Assembly: GCF_013426205.1 (NCBI RefSeq)
Contig: NC_089424.1
Span: 2,542,001 to 2,606,000, forward strand
Length of the DNA stretch: 64,000 nt
Source: Metarhizium brunneum
Taxonomy: Eukaryota; Ascomycota; Sordariomycetes; Hypocreales; Clavicipitaceae
Direction: 5' to 3'
Part shown: positions 24,417 through 37,754 of the stretch, one piece after another
Position numbering within the stretch: position 1 is the stretch's first letter
Layout: each line of letters opens with the position of its first letter
Translations under genes and position numbers: made by a program
The notes under the pieces: generated by a model
Told to the model about the DNA's origin: nothing
What the model saw: the letters and a program-made list of their open reading frames with translations, nothing else
The model's database searches: none

Positions 24417-26240
24417 TCACCTGCGCCTACTCCACCAGATGCCCGCAATTGCGGCCACTGCAACAAGACCACCCACTACCAGCGGTGTCCATGACTGTAC
24501 CGGATCCTCGACCGATGTCGACACATTGGAAGGAATCTTCTCGAGTCGTCTCTTGATATCCGAGCGCAGATCAGCAAGGAAATCGCCAGGCTTCTCCATA
24601 CGAGCGGCAATCAAGGCAATCAGAGCTGCTCCAACTCCACTTCCATCCTTGGCAATACCAATTCGAATCTTTGCGACCTTTTCAGCTCCAATGCCATCGA
24701 TGGCGCCAAGGGCCTCGTAGATCATGTCCCGGAAAAAGGGATAATGCTCAACCAAGCTACCATCGACACCAATATCGAGCACCTCCTCCTCGGGGTCATC
24801 AAGCCTGCCTGATTGTAGCGCAATGGCGCCAATGGCCACTGCCGACAATCTGGCTGCTCGGCGCGCGACGGCATCAGAGATAGCTTTGAACGCCTGGGCA
24901 TCTTCCAATGACGGAGCGTAAATGTCCAGAGACTTTTCCAGTTCTAGTCGTATCGTAGAAAGCTCGGGGGTGTTGTCAGCTGCGGCGACGGACATGATGG
25001 CGCTGTCGAGTCCCCATGCCTCAAAGATACTTGACTTCGGCCCAATGCTCGTGGTGGTGGATCTGTCGTTGAAGCTAGAGTTTGCGTCTCGGAAAAGGCT
25101 GATGCCATCATCTTTGATCATGTCCACAACAGTCAACCGTACGATTTCTCCCAGGAACATTCCTGAAACACGCTTCTCAAACATCTGGATGCCAGGATTC
25201 ACGCTTTCAGCATCCAGTGCCTTGTCCCACGGAGTAGAAGGCAGGACATTGAGCTGGTTATCGAATGAACCCCACTCGGTGTTGATGACCATTTCACCAG
25301 TCGACGCGTCATATTCACCTTCGATTGGTTTCTTGATATTGGCCGTCTTTTCGATATAGGCTCCATTTGTACCAGTTCCAAAGATGCCACCCAATAAAGA
25401 GCGGTGTTTACCAGTAGACGTATAGGATCTTGCCATAAGAGTGCCGACAGTGTCGTTGACAAGAGCCGCAACCTTGACCGGGAGGCTCAGGTTATCAATC
25501 TCGTCCTGCAGCAAACGACAAACATCCTTGCCAACGGCATCGGGAATGTCAAAACCCTTGGTCCAGCGAATGAGGTAACCCTTGTTGATACCTAATTGCT
25601 TGACGGGAAAGCTAAATGTAAATCCAAGGCGAAAAATCTGCTCGTCACGGTAACCCATTGGGGTACTAGCGGTAGCTCTGCGACGCACATGACTCTCAAA
25701 GTGCTCGGCGTGGTGTTCTCGAAGGAACAGCTCAATTTGCTTGGCCAAAAAGGCGAAGAGCTCTTTGGCAGTTTTCGCAACCATGAGCTCCTTGGGAATG
25801 GCCACTTTGTTGTATGTCAGGTTAAAGGTCGTATCGCCGTTGAGGTGGATGGAGCAGACACGGAAGTTGGTGCCACCCAGATCAACCGCCAAGTACAGGC
25901 CCTGTGCATGAAGCGTTTAGAAAGGGCTGGTCGGAAGCAGGCCACAAAATGCCAACGCATGAAAACATGAGCTATGGTGTCGTACCTTTTCGGTGCCATT
26001 AGGAACTCCGGTAACATAGGTAGGAATCTGGCTGATGCTGGTGCCGTCGGTTTCCAAACCCTCCTCTGCCAGGTGGCGTCAGCAACATTCAGCCAACGGA
26101 GACACGCTGACACGCCATGTTTGCGACAACAGGTCAAGCTTACTCATTTGCTTCAGGAATTCTTGAACATGGAGGTTGGCATCTGCGTCGGAAAAGTCGA
26201 ACTGCGAGACCACTCGCTTCGTCTTGTCGGCAAGCGCCAT
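24417..26240 (-). CDS. Hexokinase with C-terminal transmembrane tail
   Basis: Phosphorylates glucose or related hexoses with ATP. Exons are 26240-26144, 26065-25986 and 25901-24417; introns are 26066-26143 (78 nt) and 25902-25985 (84 nt). The protein is 553 aa. Family blocks in order: IPTYVTGVPNGTEK, the phosphate loop VDLGGTNFR (65-73), FTFSFP (sugar contact SFP 156-158), RWTKGFD (Thr173-Lys174), the catalytic Asp in VNDTVGT (Asp209), GTGTNGAYIE (234-), INTEWGSF (Glu268), NPGIQMFEKRVSGMFLGE, VDGSLVEHYP and DGSGVGAAL. All catalytic and sugar-binding residues I can check are kept. Unusually, the last 25 residues form a hydrophobic helix ending in basic residues (LVVGGLVAVAAIAGIWWSRRR), a tail anchor. 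Aspergillus HxkC/XprF is a mitochondria-associated hexokinase-like protein, and this may be its counterpart, although that group is described as having lost catalytic residues. The start lies at MALADKTKR. Confidence 0.94.
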
Positions 26241-29200
26241 GGTGGTGAGAGGTCTCGAGACTGGCGCCAGTACTGGAAATGGTGCAGGGTTCACGCAAAC
26301 CAACTCGGGTGGTTCGAGGACAGACGGAGGAAAGACAAGGCTAAGCAGGGAAGAAGAATAAGAGTTGAGGTGGGAGAAGGGGAAGGGGAAGAAGGAGAAG
26401 AAGAAGAAGAAGGGTGACGGCACCAGCACCAGCACCAGCGAGCCGTCGAGCGCGGCGTCGTGGAGCACGAGACGGGCAAGCTGCTGGCAAAGTTAGCGGC
26501 CGCAACAAGACGAATAGTCAATGGGTAATTGTGGGATGATGATGCAGTTTGAGCCACTGGCGCAAGACTACTCGGGGATTGCAGGGATGTGGTGGTGAAG
26601 AAAGCTCGGGGTGCTGCTGGAGCTCGAGATGGAGGTCAATTGGACAATTGATGGAGGGATGGGTGTCAGAATGGGGAGCAAATGGGGAGCATATGGGGGC
26701 GTCTGGAGCAATGCGGGGACCCAGACTTGGGGACCCAGACTTTTGCGAGAGCCTCTGGGCGACAAGCCAGAACAACATTGAACATTGAAGCTTCCAGTCC
26801 CTGTTGTGGGATGTGGGCCCAGATAGTTGATGGAACACTGAAGCATGAGAAGCTGGTCCATTTCCCGCGCTAGCACCGCTTGGGCATGGCGCAGATTGTG
26901 CAGTGGCGAGCTCACCACGTCGCATCATGCTGGCTGACTTGCATGCTGCGGCCGAGGAAGCGTGTTTGCATGGGCAATCGAGCATCAATTGCACATGCAC
27001 AAGGCAAAACCCAAGGCCCGAAGGATTGAGGAAATTGTGCTGTGGACGAGTATGGTGCGCAAGGTCCTGGGGCAATGTCCAGACGGCACAGAGGAAAGAT
27101 TGAAGATACATGGGAAAACGGTCAACGTACCACGGCAGCCACGGCCACCAAGGCTGGAATAAGCCACCAGAGCCGGCTGGTCCAAGTTGCCACCGGATTC
27201 CCCTCTTGATGCTTCCCTGTATTGCTGGTCTCTGTTTCTGCGTCCCCCCGGCGCGGACGCCAACCGGCGCCAGTGCCGACCCTGCTGAGCGCCGCCGTTG
27301 TGCCGGTCTGTTGCGTGTATCCTCGCTATTCCTATGAGAGAGTCAATCCGTTGCAGTCGCACGCAGCCACGGCTTCAAAACGGCCCAGGCTGGGTTGCTC
27401 GCGTGGGCTTGACCGTCCTGACCAGTCTTGCACCGCCCAGCAATACGCCGCGGCTTGGCCGGCCAAAACCTGGAAAAGACGGGCCGGATAACTACTCCAC
27501 GCCCAGGGTCGTCAACCCAAGCGAACAGGACCAGACTGGACTCGGTGCTCCGTGCCGTACGGCCTTGAACGAATATGGCCGAGAGACTGCCGAGAGAGAC
27601 GATCCCCGCCGAGCGGAGACAAAACGAGCAGGCTGACGTTCAGAGTCCGAGGCGTGAGTCGTGAATCGCGGGCAGAGAGGCTGGGACGACGTCAATGAGA
27701 CGGTTCAAGGGCGTTCTTGGGCGTGGTTTAGTATCGCGTTTCCCTTCTCCCCATTGCCCCTGCACCGCCAACCAGAGAGGGGAGCCGACACGAAGGTGGG
27801 CAGAGGCAGCAATGGGCGAGGCAAACGGTTGAAAGCCCACAGTGTTCAGTGTCTAAAAAAAAATAACGGCGGCCATTCATACATACAGGCCACCGACTTG
27901 GAACCGGGCGGCGGTGGCCTATTTGTGCAAGTTGTGCGGTCTTGACCTCTTAGCTTGGGTACCGAGTACAAGTGTCCTTTAACCCTGCCGATAGACCCGT
28001 TACCCGGCGTGGAAACAAGGGAGGGGCTTGGCCTCTTCGACTCCCATTCTTGACACCTCAACATCAAGCAAGTCTCAACTTCTTCATCTCTCGAATCTGT
28101 CTTGAGCAACAACTCGGCGAGAGCAGAGGGAAGGCAGTTGCACATCCACCAGCAACCCGCCGCTGGAGTGTTCAGCATCTCTGCACTCGATGAGATGACG
28201 GCCTGCACGTCTTTGTGCGCTATTTCCTCGTCCGCTTGTGGATCATCTTCGTCATTGCCATGCAGAATGCCCCGTTATTCCAGGGGGGCACCGCCCTCGT
28301 TCCGATGGTAGCAATAGGTCCGATTTCACCAATGTTCGAATTTAGAAGATGCCAGTCTGTTGTTGGAAAAATTCTTTGTTCCAACTGAGCTTCCAGTCCC
28401 ACCGTCGCTGCAAAACGACGTCAGCGGAAGTAGTCGGGCTCTATTACGCAACCCACCAGGGGATGCCGCAAATTCGACGAGAGTTTCTTGTGCTTTGCTT
28501 TATTTGTCACAGAGAGTCACAATTGAGTTTGCGAGTAGTCGTTACATCAGTCCTGATTTGTCGAGCCTCGCTTATATCCACGTGGTTCTGACGCATTCGT
28601 CAAGCGAGAATGCTTAAGCTGCGGCCAAGGGGAGGATGGTATTGATCATAGGGCTCATTTCCGGTCCCCGTGCAGATCACACCAAACCTTGCAAAGCTCA
28701 AGTGCCTCTTGTGGGCCGCTGTACAACAGACTAGCGAGGTTCTGTATTGCTGTCACGGGAAGAGGTGTGGTGACTGGCAGATGCTATTTGCATCATGTCT
28801 GAAGCCGCCCGTCCTCGATCAAAAGACAAATCTTGCCACTAATCCCATAAGGATCTTTCGACTTCTGAGACATATATTAAACAGGTGAGTGGTAGTTTCA
28901 CCTTGCGCAAGGGACCACGCGCAATGACTTGCATCAAGGGCTCATTCGGTATTGGGTCTCACAACGAAGCATCTGAACCATACTGCTAAAGAAGGACGCG
29001 TATGTTTCTCCATTAACGTCGCATAAGTTTTTGAGGCCTCAAAACCACCCATGAAGTTTTAATGACGTGTTTCTCTATGCCTATAATTGGTTCATCTATA
29101 CCGACGACGACCGCAGCACCGCCGTGTATTATATAACATTGGTACTTGGATAATCGAGCTATCGATAATCCAACTCGATAGCCCAACGAGTCAATATATA

Positions 29201-32200
29201 CACATCCCTAAAAGTTCTCGCCAATTTTCGGTGATGAGGTACTAACCAAAGGCAGCACTGATGACCGATTTCGAATTCCAAGGTAGCCCGCAATAGTTGG
29301 CATCGTCAATCCTACGCTTCAGGGCTTGAAGCGGCACGTTCTGGTTTTGACCTGACCGTGTATATGCCATAGTTCGATCAATTTTGCGTCTGGAGTTTTT
29401 GATGCCAAACCAAGGCCTGCCATCTACCAAACGGGTTGAGTTGGGCCTGAACTACTTGGAGTTGTCTGTCGCAGAACAGCCTTCTTCTCTCATTCTAGTC
29501 CTCCACCCACGGACAATGAGGTATTGAAGAGGGCTCCTGGGCAGGCCTTTTCTCTCCCCAAAAATTTTAGGCTGATAAGTAACTCAGTCATTGCAAGCTA
29601 ATTCATATCAGCCTTCAATGTTGTCGCAAGCTCCGCAAACTGATGGGTGTGGCGAGGAAGATACAGCGCAACCGATATTGATGATAGATTCTTAGTCCGT
29701 TCACATGCCCAGTGGGCTGTACCCAACTCAATAGCCCTGCCTGGCTTGTCTTTTCATCGGGCTTGACGCCAAGTCCAAAAATTTGATGACGTATTCTTTC
29801 GTCATGGTGATGGGTGGCCTGGCACCGCGAAGCACTCTATCATAGCGGCAAGGTTCAAGACAAACAAGATACCCTCTTCCTCGTCTAGGTCCTGAGAGCT
29901 CAAACCGACAGCCCCCAGTCAAATTTTGGCGCCTTTTGGGTAGACCCTTTTATCCTTTTGTGGGCGAATCGTGAAGTCTTTTCTTCATGGCTCGCGATGA
30001 TTTGGAACCACTTTTGAAGAAGTAGTCGACCGCTGGATCGGCTCCCCACGTTATCTTGTGACTGGGAAAAAGCGGAATTTGTGGCCAAAGTAGCCCTTGA
30101 GAACAGTCTTGGCCGATTCAAAGTATAAGTCCGAAGAAACAACTGTTCTCTTTCCCATGTTCTTTTTACGTTCTTAGGAGCGATTAGCTGGCTACAGAAA
30201 TCGAGGTCATTTTCTGAATGGGATAAGATAAATAAAGCACACCTTATGACCCGGATCGGTTTGCTACTCTATATAGGAAGTAGTATCTCCAGGACATGTT
30301 TGCCTCCATATCGGGCGACTGTTGCAAACGAAATGCTCGCTAGTCTCGGCTTCTATTCCTGTCATATATCCATTACTTTGACCATGTCGCTCGGCATCTT
30401 CCATACATGCCTTGACAATTTACGAGATAAAATGGCTAAGCTCTTAGTACTGTACAGAAGACGACGTTGGCATTCACGTCTACCGAGTAATTTAGCACAA
30501 GGTGTACAATGAGAGAAAGAGAGTCGTTGACTTTTCAGGACTACTCTTGTTCGCTGGTCCTTCTTCAGAACTCAAACCCAGCAAAGACGAATGTCAGCGC
30601 CGCCCTAAGAATACCGAAGCCATGCACCAACACACTTTTCAGCCCGACGCTGCTTATTCTCAGCCTCAGAACGCACCCCCAGTATTCCGTAGTTGGGTCT
30701 CGAATGCCGTCGTGCTTGAATTGGCAGCCTGCATGGGGGAGCAAAGAGCACGAGCATATCTCTTCCATCAATCCCACCAGTGGGAGCTGGCGGTGCAAAA
30801 TTGGGCTGCTAGATGGAATACTGAGGGGGAAGTCTTGGGCTCTTTCTTGTGCTCCCCCAGCATGTACATATGGATGGTGTCGATGAATTCTGCTTCAAGT
30901 CGGACCAGACCAGCTGAGATGTTGCTGGCTCCGCGAGTGCGTGCCCAAGGCAAGGTGCCAAGGTACATACACAGGCGACTAAGCGGACAAGCCACGCAAT
31001 GACGAGGCTGGCGGGGTTAAAAGCGGCGACTGTGATGCGCTGCGTCGCCCCAGCCGTCAAACCGACGTGGCAGTTGACGAGAGAGACGCCAACGCCAGGG
31101 CCAGCCACCCAGCCAACCAACCAGGCAGCCCATTGGCGCATCCCGCCTTCCCCCGCCTGTTTCTCGCTCGAGCAAATTGCTATCAATGGAAAACCCCGCC
31201 AAGCTGGCCAAAGTCCTACCGACAAAGGAAAAAAGTCCTGCATGAGATGGAGCGTCCCCCCACGATGTTCCCGTCGCAGCATCAATGATGGGTCGGGACA
31301 AGGAGGCGTTTTTCCAGCCATTGAGTACTAGTAGTACTACTACTATTTGGCCGCTCCCCTGGACTCGCGAGGTTGGCGACCTCTCGCGCCAACGGCTTCA
31401 CACACGGTTGAAGCGGGAAAAGGAACGGCGCGCCAACTGGTCCAGCGGTTGGTTGGGCATGTGTAACTTGACGGAACGGATGATTTGTCCAGCCTGCATC
31501 TTCACGCGCTGGCCCCTCTCTCTGCCTGTAGTCGTTACTCGGTCCAAGCTGCAGCAGAATCCTCGAGAAAGTTGTCGTGGCAAGGTCCCTCGAGGACAGT
31601 AAAGCACCTCTTGTGCCATGGTGCGTAGATGTAGAAGAATAAATACATCAATGCTAGTGGATACATTACTTGGTGCCATTTCATGGTCCGGTAGTACATA
31701 CTCCGCGGGGACGGCCAAGGACGTCTGGACTGTTTGGCATCCCATCATGATGACCAAGACCAACCGCCCGCCGCGTTGCATATACTGGATGCCCTCGCAT
31801 GCCGTGCTTGCGCTGTCCTCACGTCCCTCATCTCGTTATGCCATCTACACCATACCATCAAACCATCTACAGCCACTTTATATCCATCTTGACACACAAC
31901 TCTGTTCCAGACACGTCGGTACTTGCAACTTTGGAAGGCTGAGTCTCCTCAATCTCAGCTCAGCGCCATCCCGCCTCGCCACATGCGCACGCCGGCCACA
32001 CAATCGCAGCCGTCGTCCTCCGTCCAGTCTTGCGCCTCCACCAAGGCCACGGCCATCCATCGTCCTGCTCCAGCCTCGAGGCACCAGACGTCGCATTCAG
32101 CCACAAGCCCTGGCGCAAATCACAGACATTGCTGACGCCGTGCCTCTGGCTTCGCCGCATGCTCAACAGCTCCCCCCCCCTCTCTCTCTGCCTCTTTGCC

Positions 32201-32481
32201 TCTCCGCCAGCCCGGCTGCTGAGCCCCATTCTGCCCTGTGTTGCTAATTTCTGACCCAAGCTCGACCCCCCAGAGAACCGTCTTGAGCCTCCTCGTCCTC
32301 GCTGCTCAGGTGATTGCCGAGTGTGTCCTTCGTGCCCGGTCTGCTTGCATCCGCCACGCTCAAGTGCTGCCTTACGCGAGCCCTACCAGCCCAGTCCTGG
32401 CCCGGCCGCTTCTTGTTCCCTTTTCTCCTCTCGTCCGCCGGCCCAACTGATCTACCCTTTTCCCCCTTCCTTTCCTTCCAT
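26241..32481. other. Gene-poor stretch of 6.2 kb, no supported gene
   Basis: Immediately upstream of the hexokinase the plus strand is GAA/GAG-rich (26360-26415), probably its pyrimidine-rich leader. Around 27.0-28.0 kb the DNA is GC-rich; 28.9-30.5 kb is AT-richer and looks decayed. Frames at 28195-28617 and 29242-30142 (minus) give short protein-like pieces broken by stops, with no domain I can name. The last 300 bases (32.2-32.48 kb) are very pyrimidine-rich and are likely the leader of the Hsp70-like gene. A TAG/CTA repeat lies at 31326-31346. Confidence 0.55.
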
Positions 32482-35020
32482 ATGAGTTATATGAACTCCC
32501 GCCTCAAAGGCTTCGGGTTCGGAAAGCGCAAGTCAACCGCCAGCATCCAGACCACCGACGGGGTCCCGCCCGCTGGTACCCCTCCTCCAGGCCATCCTCC
32601 AGCTCAAATACCTCAACACCAAGCTCCTCTGCCCGGACAGACGCCGCCCATCGGCGCCGCGTCCTCGACCACCAGTCTCCCAATGAACCACCCCGGAGCT
32701 GGCAATCGCCCGCCGAGCTACACGGCCAACTATCCCCCCGCCGGCCCTGGCGATCGTACGTCGCCTCTCCAGGGCAGCAACCGCACCCCGCCAAGCCAGA
32801 TGGTTGGAGGCCCTCCTCCCATCAACACCGGTGCGCCCGTTGGATATCCACCTCCCAACATGGCTGCCATGGGCCAAGGCCCTCCTCCCATGGGCGGCCC
32901 TCCTCCGGGCGGCCCTGGCGGTCCTCCCCCGGGCTTTGGTGCACCACAGGGATATCCTCCTGGCCCTCCTCCGACTCAGGGAGGTCCCATTGCGCAGCAG
33001 TTCCAGCGGCCTAATCCCAATCCCGCTGCCGAGGTTGAGGGCGCCAGCAAGAGCAAGGCACAGCTCATTGTTGGCATCGATTTTGTTAGTGCGGCCCCGG
33101 CATCCTTTGCTTGTGTTGCAAATTGAATCCCCCCCCCCCAAAAAAAAAAAGGTTATGGAAAAGGCAACAGCTTTGAGCATGGTTTGCTAACAGGCAATAC
33201 AACTTTCAGGGTACCACCTTTTCCGGTGTTGCCTTCGCGTTTGCGACGAATAACGAGGCGAAAGAAGATATCATCACGGAATGGCCAGGTGCTGGTTCAT
33301 ATACCAAGCAAAAGGTGAAGAAAACATCACTCCGAGCGCGGGACTTTGTTCAAGAGGAGCTAACAGGATCGCACCACAGATTCCCACGGTGCTTTACTAC
33401 GATCAGTATCAGAAGGTCGTAGGATGGGGTCCAGATATTGCTGACGCGTTGGCGCCAACTGGTTACCCAAAGCCCGGTGTTCAAAAGGTGGAATGGTTCA
33501 AGTTGCAGCTGATGCTCAGTGGCAATACGTATATTGATCCTATTAACTTGCCTCCCCTCCCCCCTGGCAAATCCGAAATCGATGTGGCAGCCGACTACCT
33601 GTTCAAGCTTCGACAAGCCATGCGATCAGCACTGCAAAAGACACTGGGAGAAGTATTCAACCGGGAGGAACGCAACATTCGATACTATCTGACCGTCCCT
33701 GCCATCTGGAACGATGCCGGTAAAGCCGCCACCCGAGCCGCCGCCATTCAGGCCGGCTTCCTCCGTGACGAGAACGACAACCGCTTGACCCTGGTTTCGG
33801 AACCCGAGGCTGCCGCGCTTTTCTGCTCCAAGACGGGACTCCTAAACCTTAAAGTCCACGACGCCGTCCTGATTGTGGACTGCGGTGGTGGTACTGTGGA
33901 TTTGATTGCATACGAAGTTGAAGAGGAGAACCCTTTTACTGTTGCAGAGTGCACTGCGGGATCTGGGGATTCCTGTGGCTCCACCGCCTTGAACCGCAAC
34001 TTCAGCAACATCCTCCGGACCAAGATTAGGAAAATGAAGTTGCCGGACGGCTCCAAGACCGCCGGTCGAGTATACGCCAAATGCATCATGGACTTTGAAA
34101 ACAGAATCAAGGCCGATTTCAGAAACAATGGACAAAAGTGGGCCGTCGACGTCGGTATTGAAGCTGAATTTCCCGAGGCCGGCATCGAAGAAGGCTACAT
34201 GACTTTCACCAACGAGGAAATTTTGCAGTGCTTCGAGCCAGTTGTCAACCGAATTCTCGAGTTGGTCCGAAACCAAATTATTGCTATCCAGGCACAGAAC
34301 CGAACGCTACAAAACATCTTGGTGGTTGGTGGTTTCGGTGCGTCCGAGTACCTCTTCCAGCAGATCAAGCTGCATGTTCCCCCACAGTTCCAGTCCAAGG
34401 TGGTGAGGCCCATGGACTCAGTGGCGGCCATCGTCAAGGGTGCAGTCACCGCTGGTATTACCGAACGCATCATTACACACCGTGTTGCTCGTCGCCACTA
34501 TCTCATGGCTACTCTGCAGCCATTCAAAGAGGGATACCACCCCGAGGCCTACCGTGTCCCATCGTTGGATGGAAAGGACAGATGCAAGTTCACCCGACAA
34601 ATTTTTGTGCAGAAGGGCCAAAAGGTCAAGAATGGCGAACCAGTCAAGGTTTCATTCTTCCGACAAGTTGCGCCTGGCGCGACCCTCATGTACGAAGACG
34701 TGTTGTATGCCTGCGATGACGACGTGTGCCCTGAATACACCAAGGATCCTCGTAAGTTGCGGCCATTTCAAAGCTATGAAGATGAAGATTCAAGGGCGGC
34801 TTTCACTAACTATTCAGCAGGTATCAAGGAAGTCGTCACTCTCACTTCCGATCTGTCGCGCAAGAACCTTGAAAAGGACTTTGAGCGCATGGACACGCCC
34901 CAAGGAACCTTTTATCGTGTTTACTTTGATATCTACCTGACGCTTGATGGTTCGGAATTCAGCGCCGAATTGGTCTGCCAGGGCGAAGTCATGGGCCGAT
35001 GCAGAGCTCGCTTTAGATAA
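32482..35020 (+). CDS. Hsp70-like ATPase (HSPA12-type) with Pro/Gly-rich N-terminus
   Basis: Four exons: 32482-33084, 33210-33314, 33380-34751 and 34821-35020. Introns are 125, 65 and 69 nt. The protein is 759 aa. Residues 1-185 are Pro/Gly/Gln-rich low complexity, starting MSYMNSRLKGFGFGKRK. The actin-like ATPase domain follows: IVGIDFGTTFSGVAFAF (phosphate 1, split by intron 1), VPAIWNDAGKAATRAAA, LVSEPEAAALF, VLIVDCGGGTVDLIAYE (phosphate 2) and ILVVGGFGASEYLF (adenosine). No classical Hsp70 peptide-binding domain with an EEVD tail is present; the C-terminus is a beta-rich segment ending GEVMGRCRARFR. Such proteins are common in filamentous fungi and their clients are unknown. Intron 2 uses the downstream acceptor ACCACAG, which restores KQK-IPTVLYYDQ. 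Intron 3 is a multiple of three without a stop, so retention would add 23 residues. Confidence 0.93.
33129..33151. repeat. C10/A11 homopolymer pair inside intron 1 of the Hsp70-like gene
   Basis: A run of about ten C directly followed by about eleven A lies within intron 1 (33085-33209). It is length-unstable simple sequence with no effect on the reading frame. Confidence 0.85.
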
Positions 35021-36444
35021 ACGGAAGCTGACAAAAAAAAAGCAGAGGGCAACACGGTGATGTCGTTTGATCCGTTTTATCAGTAGAGCTTGGATACCTT
35101 ACATCCGGAGTTGACATTAAATGATACCTAGGAGAATATTCAGCGCGCTAATGGAGGGTGACGATTAGGGAACTACGAATTGATGGGGCGGATATCGCGG
35201 CCGAGGCTGCGGACGGTTTGGTTCTTCGACGATAGTATCAATTGTTAGTTGGATTACAAAGAACTGCGGACGAAATCTTAAAAAAGCTGGAGAAGCCTAG
35301 GTTTTTGTTTTTTTATAATTTTTTTTTTTTTGCACAAAGCATATTGGGAGCCTGATGTTTTATCATGCGTAGTAGCAGAAGACGGAACGTGTCTTGGGAA
35401 TATAGGAATATTTTGATAGATAATCGATGCTTGTGTTACAAGCCGGCATTGCTTGTGCAGTACGGAGTAAGTGAGCCAGAGAGTCGGTCATACATGGCAA
35501 CTGGAGGGACTTTGGACCTGGTTGGCTTGGGCCTGAAGTCGTCATCAAGATGTGAGACAAGAGTGTGGCGTCGAGTTGGCCACGAGAGGAAGTGACGGGT
35601 TGGCGGGGTCCGGTTGGTGGGATGGTTCGTTGATGGGTTGGATCGATGGACGGATGCAACATTGAACCTCGTGGGGCGAAGGTGGGGCAGCACGTTCCTG
35701 GTCCCTGTCGCGGCTACCAACTTGAGAAACGGGAACATGACAGCCAGTCCTTCCTGCGTCATACCTTGACACTGAGATGGCCATGGACCCGTTCTTGGCC
35801 AGCGAGGCAAACGAACAGCGCTTCTTCACCCTCTCATTTCTCAAGAAGCTGAACCTCTGCCAATCCTGCTGGACAGGCCACCTGTGATATTTTTATGCGT
35901 TCCCATTTCCAGAATTACGTTTGTATTGTTATATTCGTTGTTCCACTCCGCACCTCCTGGCCCAGTTTATATTTATTGTCTTCTTCCTCCATACTGGCGC
36001 TTCCTCCGTACCTCTGAACTACGCAGCATAGTCTTCAACTCATCGCACACGTGCTTTATTTTATTTTAACACATCCAATCTTGCATTGCTTCTTTTTGGG
36101 ACCTGGTGGCTCAGGATATCTGGGCAGGGGTGAACCTGGTTTGTTAGGGTCGGCGCATGAATTATTTGGCGTTTGGGGAAGAATCGCTCCGCCAACTCTC
36201 AACAGCGGCTTCTGACGTTACATGCCAGTTTCAGCTTCTCAAATCGCCATTCAAACATATATTTCTAACAACATCCAACGTTTAAAGGACGAAAAGAGAT
36301 GAGAACTTCTATTTTTCAGTAACGCGGAGTACTTTTGTCTTGGATCTCACCACCGTCACCCCTGCCACCTTCTTGCTCCAACGACAACAGCAGGAGGCTG
36401 ATAACACCAAGACGAGGCTCCCTCCGCGAACAGAAAAACGAGCA
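35021..36444. other. Intergenic between the Hsp70-like and thaumatin-like genes
   Basis: 1.4 kb with no supported gene. It has A/T runs near 35031 and 35316-35332 in the 3'UTR of the upstream gene, and a TACGGAGTA motif near 35460. The final 500 bases are AT-rich with pyrimidine tracts, typical of a fungal promoter and leader. Confidence 0.6.
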
Positions 36445-37754
36445 ATGGTTACGTCACCACGTTCTACAGCTGCAACACCTCGATATCAATCTTCCATGAA
36501 TCGACTGCTGCTCATCTTCGTTACCTTTGGATCCCTCGTTCCAGCGGCCCACTTGGGAATAGCATCTCACAGAAAGGGACACTGGCAGGCAGAATTCCTT
36601 CGCCATACAAAACGGAGCATCCCCGCAAAGAGAGGTCCTCCAGAAGATTGGGAGGGCAAAGTACCACTTGTTGTGACCAACAAATGCGAAACGACAATCT
36701 GGCCTGGCATCGCCACCCAATCTGGTACTGGGCCCGGAACTGGGGGGTTCGAATTGGCGCCTGGAAAGAATAAAACGTTATGGGTTGCGCCAGATTGGCA
36801 GGGCCGAGTTTGGGGGAGGACGAATTGTACAGTCAATGGTGAATCGTGTGCTTGCAAGACAGGGGACTGCTTTTCTAAGCTTGACTGCGAGTTTAGCGTA
36901 AGTTTGCTTCATCCGCATTAGCTGATGCTTCTGTTCTGTGTCGACGTTAACATTGCCTCCAGGGAGCAACTCCTGCGACACTTGCAGAGTTCAACCTGGC
37001 CGGAGGGGTGACTGGGATGCAAACCTTTTACGACATATCTTTAGTTGATGGCTACAATCTCCCCATGGGAATCAACTACATACCAGCCAAGAATACAACA
37101 TATATCCCTCCAAATCTGACAAACTGCGCGTGCATTGCCACGGCGGGGTGGCTCTTCAGCCAGGCCAAGACAGGCACAGCGTACACCAACTCTACATTCC
37201 CGGTCCCGTGGGAACCAGATGAAACGAATCAAAGCGTTGAAAACTGGTGTCCGTGGCCCAATCTCGCCTTTCCTCCCACTAAGCCTGGAGACGGCGTATA
37301 CCCGTATCCCGACGACAACATCCAGCGGCCAGCATTTTCACCTTGCAACAGTGCCTGTGCGGCAAGTGGCTCGGATAAAGATTGCTGTATCGGAAGGTAT
37401 CACGACGCCAATATTTGCAAGCCATCGAGCTACAGTAAAGCAGTCAAGGCGGTGTGTCCTGACGCATACAGCTTTGCCTTTGACGACCAAAAGTCGACAT
37501 TTATCGTTCCAAAGGGAGGTGGCTGGGAGGTGGTCATTTGTCCGTCTGGTCGATCGACTAATATTTTACGGCAGTTGGGCAAAGAGTTGTCTGAGTTGGC
37601 AAGTGGCGGCAGCCTGTCAAGACGGTCTATAAGGATGCTTCGGAACGTCACCTATATCGAAGCTGACAAGGGAGCAGCTGGCGGGCTGATACCATCGAAC
37701 GGACTGACTGTTTCTTTGCTTGCTTCACTCATTGCTTTTCTGATGATGGTATGA
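36445..37754 (+). CDS. Thaumatin-like protein, secreted and probably GPI-anchored
   Basis: Exons 36445-36897 and 36963-37754; the intron is 65 nt (GTAAGT..CTCCAG). The protein is 414 aa from the first ATG, or 397 aa from 36496, where MNRLLLIFVTFGSLVPAAHL is a cleaner signal peptide. The start is therefore uncertain. The thaumatin (GH64/TLP) fold shows as VTNKCETTIWPGIAT, LAPGKNKTLWVAPDWQGRVW, GRTNC, then CACKTGDC, TLAEFNLAG and FYDISLVDGYNLP, with the usual many cysteines, DKDCCIGRY and CPDAYSFAFDD. Several N-x-S/T sites suit a secreted protein. The last 20 residues are hydrophobic (LTVSLLASLIAFLMMV) after a small-residue region, a typical GPI attachment signal. Roles proposed for fungal family members include cell-wall glucan binding or hydrolysis. 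Confidence 0.93.

Noticed and set aside
30502..31002. 166-codon plus-strand frame
   Set aside because: No domain, overlapped by other frames of similar length on both strands, no convincing start context or introns.
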